Shown here piece by piece: positions 59,730 to 64,000 of a stretch of 64,000 nt of DNA; the first letter of the stretch is position 1, and each line of letters starts with the position of its first letter. The translations under genes were made by a program, and so were the position numbers. Origin of the DNA: Roseivirga thermotolerans (GTDB lineage Bacteria; Bacteroidota; Bacteroidia; Cytophagales; Cyclobacteriaceae); contig NZ_BNAG01000002.1 in NCBI RefSeq assembly GCF_014653175.1, positions 310,001 to 374,000 of the forward strand. The letters are read 5' to 3'. Below the pieces are notes generated by a model. The model had not been told where the DNA came from, searched no databases, and worked only from the letters and a program-made list of their open reading frames with translations.

Positions 59730-60172
59730 TAAAAGCCTCTTTGGTAGTAAAATAGCTGCACCAGATTTTCAACGATTTCTGCAATTACTCCTCCAATAAG
59801 AAAAGCCAGGAAGAAAGTGTTTACGGACATTTCCAGGGCTAGTGAACCCATGCCGGCTATAATTCCGAAGATGAAAATAACCTGACTGATGTTTTTAGAC
59901 TTTAGCTCAATGATCTTGTCGCGCTCATCAGTTTTTGGAATAGACTCACGGGTAATTACCGCATAGAGCACAGAGTACAGTATTTCTATACCTATGCGCA
60001 CTCCAATGGCTACCAATATGTAGGTCATCATTTCCTTACCCCAGAACTTAAGCAGTTCGGCAGTGTCCATGTGTTCGTAAGGTGAGTTTTTGAAAATGAA
60101 GAAAAAGTAAATGGCCGGCACCGCTATGGCACTGACAATGTTGACCAGGTTTTTGTTTTCTCGATATGACAT
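59729..60172 (-). CDS. Four-helix membrane protein, partner of the small XRE regulator
   Basis: The product has 147 residues with about four membrane helices (NIVSAIAVPAIYFFFIF; MMTYILVAIGVRIGIEILYS; NISQVIFIFGIIAGMGSLAL; TFFLAFLIGGVIAEIVENLV). The cytoplasmic segment TDERDKIIELKSKNIS resembles DUF2178-type proteins that precede small XRE regulators. It may sequester or signal to the regulator (inference). A TACCTTTG -7 box lies 48 bases upstream. Confidence 0.8.
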   Translation of the reverse strand: MSYRENKNLVNIVSAIAVPAIYFFFIFKNSPYEHMDTAELLKFWGKEMMTYILVAIGVRIGIEILYSVLYAVITRESIPKTDERDKIIELKSKNISQVIFIFGIIAGMGSLALEMSVNTFFLAFLIGGVIAEIVENLVQLFYYQRGF

Positions 60173-60219
60173 GACTTTAGTTGTATATAAAATTTGACCT
60201 TATGTAAAAAATGACGTAC

Positions 60220-60227
60220 CAAAGGTA
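60220..60227 (-). promoter_or_regulatory. Bacteroidota -7 element of the membrane-protein/XRE unit
   Basis: On the minus strand TACCTTTG matches TAnnTTTG exactly, with a start expected near 60213, about 40 bases before the ATG at 60172. A -33 TTTG at the right distance was not found. Confidence 0.42.
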
Positions 60228-60317
60228 TATAAAGTTTAACATGATGTTAAAAATTTTTGACATTAATTTATAAATAACTGATAATCAGTTATTTGTTCAG
60301 TGGAAAAAAAGTGGTGG

Positions 60318-61361
60318 CTATTTTATGGGTCGGGCTTTTACGCCTTCAAATGTCATTTTCACAGGCTTAATGGTTCCGTCACTATTGAACTCCATTTTGT
60401 CGATGCAGGTCACGCGGTGGTCACGGTCTTCGTTAGGAATGGGGCGTCTGTGATATACCATATACCATTCATCTGTATGGGGCACATTGATGGCCGAGTT
60501 ATGTCCGGCTCCGGTGGCAACGGTGGTATCGGACTCCAGAATTGTACCAATTCGGTGGTATGGGCCGTCTACTTTATCGGCCATGGCGTAGGCTACCTTA
60601 TAACTACCGTTGGTCCAGCCACCTTCTGACCACATGAGGTAGTACTTGTTGTTCCTAAGGAACATAAAAGGGCCCTCTACATAGCCCTCGGGTGTAATTT
60701 CCTTGAAAAGGTTTTCTTCATCCCATGGAATAATCTCTTTAAAGTCAGCACTGAGCTTACCAATGTTGCAGTGCCTCCAACCGCCATAGAAAATATAGTG
60801 TTGGCCATCGGTGTCTTTAAACACAAATTGGTCGATCGGCTGGGCATCGTTATAGAAATCATCGATCAGGGGTTTACCCAGGTAGTCTCTATAGGGGCCA
60901 CCGGGTGCATCGGCCACGGCAATACCAATGCCACCCGTGTGGTTAATGTTGTCGTTGGCATTGTATAGCGAGCTGCCGGGGCGCTGTATATCATTGGCAG
61001 AGAAGAACAGGAAGTATTTGCCGTTGTTTTCAATAGCAGCAGGAGCCCACATGGCCTGCCGGGCCCAGCTAATGATGGTAGTGTCGAGTATTCTCTCGTG
61101 TTTCTGCCAGGTAACCAAATCTTTAGACGAAAATGCATCGAAGAAAACCTGTTGTTTGTATCGGTTGCTGTAGGTAGGGAATATCCAATACTCATAGCCA
61201 AAAACAGTTCCTTCGGGGTCGGCATACCAGCCTTCAAAAATCGGATTGCCCGAGGTTTTGTCGGTATCGGCCTGCTCTCCGGAAGGATGGCAAGAGAGGC
61301 TAAAAAACAGGATAAACAGGTATGGGTACACCGAAAGGCTATGGAATTGGAATTTTGACAT
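60318..61361 (-). CDS. Glycoside hydrolase family 43-like lipoprotein
   Basis: I start at 61361, because that ATG opens a lipoprotein signal (YLFILFFSLSC). An in-frame ATG at 61388 would add nine residues ahead of it. The mature 320-odd residues form a five-bladed propeller of GH43 type: PIFEGWYADPEG holds the general-base Asp, YGGWRHC and YVEGPFMFLRNNKYYLMWSE near 235 the acid Glu, and GAGHNSAINVPHTDEWYMVY near 290 is typical of arabinan- or xylan-acting members. It would cleave plant- or algal-type oligosaccharides at the cell surface. No SusCD or sugar operon adjoins it. Confidence 0.9.
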   Translation of the reverse strand: MSKFQFHSLSVYPYLFILFFSLSCHPSGEQADTDKTSGNPIFEGWYADPEGTVFGYEYWIFPTYSNRYKQQVFFDAFSSKDLVTWQKHERILDTTIISWARQAMWAPAAIENNGKYFLFFSANDIQRPGSSLYNANDNINHTGGIGIAVADAPGGPYRDYLGKPLIDDFYNDAQPIDQFVFKDTDGQHYIFYGGWRHCNIGKLSADFKEIIPWDEENLFKEITPEGYVEGPFMFLRNNKYYLMWSEGGWTNGSYKVAYAMADKVDGPYHRIGTILESDTTVATGAGHNSAINVPHTDEWYMVYHRRPIPNEDRDHRVTCIDKMEFNSDGTIKPVKMTFEGVKARPIK

Positions 61362-61421
61362 GGCTTTAAGATAACACGAAAAGTACAATGTTAGAATATT
61401 CGTTTACTCTGCTTGGAGGCT

Positions 61422-62192
61422 TTATGAAGATGGGTCAATGTTTTGGTTGATAAGGGATAGGATCAGGTCTATTCGCTCCCTGAGTTGCGGGTAGTAGTTA
61501 TCCCTTAAAAAGGTGTTGGTAAATATGAATTCCAGCAGCTTATTTTCGAATTCTTCAAGCTGTAAAACGTTTTGGTTGTTGCCCTTAAACTTGCTTGGCC
61601 CAAAGCCTACAACTGCTGCGTATTTGGCATATGATCCTCTTCTTTCGTTGACTTTATCAGACAAGAAATTTAAGATGCCTAATCTTGTGCGCTGTACTTC
61701 TTCTTGTTCCTGAAATCTAACTCTGGAAAGAATGGATTCCCAGGAGGCCAGAGCTTTTTTAAGCTCGACATCTGAAAAATTGCCCAGCTTGCCGGAATTG
61801 GTAATCTCGTTCAATACGCCCGGACTTGGCAAAAATTGCACTTCGTTGACGATGGATCCATATAGTAGAGAGTCGAACTGAGACTCAGTTAATTGAGGAG
61901 TGCCCGGGCCGGTATATTTAATCAGTTCCAATGCGTGCCTGAGGTTGGTTTCGTTTATTCTGAATGCTTTGAGAAGGGCCTGTTGATTGAATTGGAATTC
62001 ATCCCTTAGCCCGAGTAAGTAAACTTGCTCTTCATTTCGGGTCTTCCTTCTTTCGTTCCAGTTGTTTATGCTCAGAGCTATGAGAATACCAATTACCACC
62101 AGAGTAATTTCTCCAATGGCATATTTTAGATACTTGCTTTTCTCTTGAGAAACCATGAGTTGAAGCCTTATTTTCCTGAAGAATCCAATCAT
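61422..62192 (-). CDS. DUF6090-type membrane protein
   Basis: The product has 256 residues. [20 protein letters not shown] and [18 protein letters not shown] (a single membrane helix near 30-46) are the recognisable DUF6090 opening, which is followed by a helical periplasmic domain ([20 protein letters not shown]). Function unknown, common in marine Bacteroidota. Its start overlaps by 4 bases the end of the DUF885 gene upstream, so they are coupled. Confidence 0.85.
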   Translation of the reverse strand: MIGFFRKIRLQLMVSQEKSKYLKYAIGEITLVVIGILIALSINNWNERRKTRNEEQVYLLGLRDEFQFNQQALLKAFRINETNLRHALELIKYTGPGTPQLTESQFDSLLYGSIVNEVQFLPSPGVLNEITNSGKLGNFSDVELKKALASWESILSRVRFQEQEEVQRTRLGILNFLSDKVNERRGSYAKYAAVVGFGPSKFKGNNQNVLQLEEFENKLLEFIFTNTFLRDNYYPQLRERIDLILSLINQNIDPSS

Positions 62193-63841
62193 TTGTTCGG
62201 CCTGGTTATGGTCAGAACCTGATCATTTACTCCTGTCATTTGCCAGTGGCCCAGAGATATTGGGATATTGCCAATGCTATTGAGTTGATCGAAAAATTCT
62301 TTCAGCTCAAAGTCTTGTTCATTTATGCGGGCATAATCTGCCATGGCGGCTTCCAAAAGGTATTTACCTGTAATGTAGCTGGTGCCGTAGCCGGGCTGTC
62401 TGAGGTAGAGATGTTGTTCGAAAATGAGTAACTCCTTTTCCGTTTTCATCCATCCCCTGGGCGTATATTCTGAGTGGATTCCACCGGCTTCTTCCATAGT
62501 CATCTCATTGGCATGAGCATAGAGTGAACCCAGGCCTCTGGCTGCCCGTTGGGCAATCATTATATAAACAATTTCTCTAACCCTTGGGTCATCGTTATAA
62601 AGGCCAGCCTGCATAAACATTTCTTCTACGGCAGTGGCTGTTCCTTCATTTCTGGAGTCAAAAATATTGTAGAGCAGAGGTCCTCTTCTAATTTCGCTAG
62701 AGTGGGGTTCATTGTCCATTCTGGCCAACTCAAACCAGTGATAGAAATGGGAGTATAAGGGGCGCGCATCATAGTGCTCACCAATGGTAAAGAAGTTGCG
62801 CTTTTCTTCGGGAATATATTCTCCCAGATGGGCCCTGAGGGCTGGAGCAAAGTAATCTTTAACGCTTACTATGTCTTCATTATTCAGAAAGTTAAGCAAG
62901 CTTTTGGCCGACTGCTCGGCCATTTCATTGTAGGCTTCAGGAGAGCTTACTGCTTCGAGCTGCGGAAGAGTTCTGTTTCGGTGCTCTTCGAGCTTGAGGG
63001 AAGACCATGCTCGGGCTAGCTCTCTTTTCAACAACATTACCTCATCTTCCCAGGTCAGCGGTACTAAATGTACATTTTGTAGATACCAGGTATAGTTTTC
63101 TTTACCAATGCCGGAAGGGCCTGTTTTATTGGCTGACTCAGTCTCCAGCCATTCTGCAAAGCTATTTGTAGATGCAATGGCCTTATCTATGGCCTTGGTC
63201 AGTTCCTCGTCTGCCAGAATGCCTTCCCTTGTTTTTATGGAGGCAAGGTTGGCCGATTGTGTTTTGATGTCTCTTATACCGGCTATCCAAAGATCTCTGG
63301 CATTGCCGATTAAGTTTTCTTTGGCTTGATCATTAAATGCAGGAATAGCCTGAATTCCTTTCAAAAAACTATCTCTCTTATCCGCACTCAAAGGAAAGTC
63401 ATAAGTCCATACCTCAACGGTGCCGTGATTGGTTGGGCCTTCATGGGCTGGCACATCGCTTCGTTCCATCCAAACGACTTTGTAGTAGGCCGGGTCTCTT
63501 TGCCATGGTTTCAATATGCGATGGTTAAAATCATAGCCATTCATCTCTGCCCAAACAATATGATAGTCTACCTGTTCGGAAATGCTCCAGCCCGCGGTGT
63601 CCATAGATAGTAATCGGTTTTGAAGCTTCTTGAACTCTCTCCACCTCTGGTTAAAAGTGGTTTCTCTATAGTCAGGAGCCTCATTGTGCAAGGGTGGCTG
63701 CTCAAAAGTGCGCCATTCTTTGAAGAGAGCTGTCAGGTCTTTATAAGATGCCTGGATTTTTACATCGGTCTGATTTTTAGTGTTTTGACAACTTAAAAAA
63801 GAAGCAAAAATGAGAAGGAGTATAATTCTTAAGGTTGGCAT
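62189..63841 (-). CDS. DUF885-family lipoprotein, probable peptidase-like
   Basis: The product has 550 residues with lipobox FLSC (Cys near 18). DUF885 features: a helical N-terminal half (QWSEQVDY-like [16 protein letters not shown]), then [16 protein letters not shown] near 395 (the position where many members carry EGWA-type metal residues), [20 protein letters not shown] near 433 and [14 protein letters not shown] near 482. The family is grouped with metal-dependent peptidases, but members are poorly studied. The last residues read [10 protein letters not shown]. It overlaps by 4 bases the DUF6090 gene. Confidence 0.85.
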   Translation of the reverse strand: MPTLRIILLLIFASFLSCQNTKNQTDVKIQASYKDLTALFKEWRTFEQPPLHNEAPDYRETTFNQRWREFKKLQNRLLSMDTAGWSISEQVDYHIVWAEMNGYDFNHRILKPWQRDPAYYKVVWMERSDVPAHEGPTNHGTVEVWTYDFPLSADKRDSFLKGIQAIPAFNDQAKENLIGNARDLWIAGIRDIKTQSANLASIKTREGILADEELTKAIDKAIASTNSFAEWLETESANKTGPSGIGKENYTWYLQNVHLVPLTWEDEVMLLKRELARAWSSLKLEEHRNRTLPQLEAVSSPEAYNEMAEQSAKSLLNFLNNEDIVSVKDYFAPALRAHLGEYIPEEKRNFFTIGEHYDARPLYSHFYHWFELARMDNEPHSSEIRRGPLLYNIFDSRNEGTATAVEEMFMQAGLYNDDPRVREIVYIMIAQRAARGLGSLYAHANEMTMEEAGGIHSEYTPRGWMKTEKELLIFEQHLYLRQPGYGTSYITGKYLLEAAMADYARINEQDFELKEFFDQLNSIGNIPISLGHWQMTGVNDQVLTITRPNK

Positions 63842-64000
63842 AGGGTAGATTTTGCTATGATCAAGTTAAGTATTCCTGAGGCTATTAAAAATCCTTCCGG
63901 AAAATCTATGATATGCAAAAACAAGCAGGGTGACCGTGCGATTACCGAGCACCAAAAGGCAGAGATGCCGGGCACTCCGAGAGCCAATTTTGCGTGTAAA
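63829..64000 (-). CDS. Possible C-terminal end of a membrane protein (partial, low confidence)
   Basis: One minus-strand frame is open from the window edge to TAA at 63831-63829, overlapping the start of the DUF885 gene by 13 bases. It reads two hydrophobic segments ([34 protein letters not shown]). No family could be recognised from 56 codons. An open plus-strand frame over the same bases (starting near 63857) looks less protein-like. If neither is real, this is simply intergenic. Confidence 0.3.
   Translation of the reverse strand, partial: LHAKLALGVPGISAFWCSVIARSPCLFLHIIDFPEGFLIASGILNLIIAKSTLCQP

Noticed and set aside
1-64000. CRISPR array, tRNA or rRNA genes
   Set aside because: No regular direct repeats with spacers, no cloverleaf with TTCRANY arm and no rRNA core sequence were recognised by reading. 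Automated scans would be needed to be sure for tRNA.

Overview
The window comes from a Bacteroidota chromosome, most likely a free-living, probably marine member of the Cytophagales. Evidence: a SusC/SusD pair, a type B type IX secretion (gliding-motility-type) C-terminal domain, Bacteroidota-type promoters (TTTG about 19 bp before TAnnTTTG), almost no Shine-Dalgarno sequences, and families typical of the phylum (DUF5690, DUF6090, DUF4097, PspC, OmpA with thrombospondin type 3 repeats). No rRNA, tRNA, CRISPR array, intact insertion sequence or prophage was seen.

Layout. 1-10 kb is mostly housekeeping and envelope: a truncated OmpA-like lipoprotein, a PspC protein, a glycosyltransferase, YbaB, a secreted PKD-type protein, hisS, a phosphoesterase, an OmpA/TSP3 protein and an ArsR regulator. 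9.6-18.8 kb holds an aldehyde dehydrogenase, a YdcF-like protein, an ECF sigma/anti-sigma pair followed by three exported DUF4097-type proteins, a secreted DinB-like protein, an MltB-type lytic transglycosylase and a PLP enzyme. 19.0-31.3 kb looks like an organophosphorus-acquisition locus: XRE-cupin regulator, phosphonatase-like HAD enzyme, DUF5690 transporter, TIGR03364-type FAD oxidase, SusC/SusD, an alkaline-phosphatase-superfamily lipoprotein, a PhoX-like (DUF839) protein and a GDPD/PLC-like enzyme. An agmatinase-like gene follows.

32.3-44.4 kb is the most unusual region: eleven tightly packed genes on the minus strand, none with a signal peptide. They include a complete subtilisin (S8) protease, a 1055-residue protein joining an M15-like domain to two caspase-like (DUF4347-type, clan CD-like) domains, a Trypco2/HhH/IPT-like protein, a 654-residue protein with a glycine-rich hydrophobic stretch, and several unrecognised proteins. 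Three products share an N-terminal motif M[RK]NRxxxxQ[QK]EL, and two share linker motifs. Divergent from it (44.6-46.1 kb) are a sigma factor, a membrane TPR protein and a 55-residue Pro-rich membrane protein, facing a TPR-CHAT protease-like protein. I infer a multi-protease, possibly conflict- or cell-death-type system. Its function is not established by sequence.

50.6-51.7 kb, between glnS and a TetR gene, has no protein gene. It holds four DnaA boxes at exact 12-bp spacing (candidate oriC) and then a long structured non-coding RNA with its own promoter and terminator. 51.7-58.1 kb is a TetR / ABC / HlyD / TolC / Crp export operon whose ABC protein has lost hydrolysis residues. 58-64 kb carries an alcohol dehydrogenase, an XRE/membrane-protein pair, a GH43 lipoprotein, DUF6090 and DUF885 proteins.
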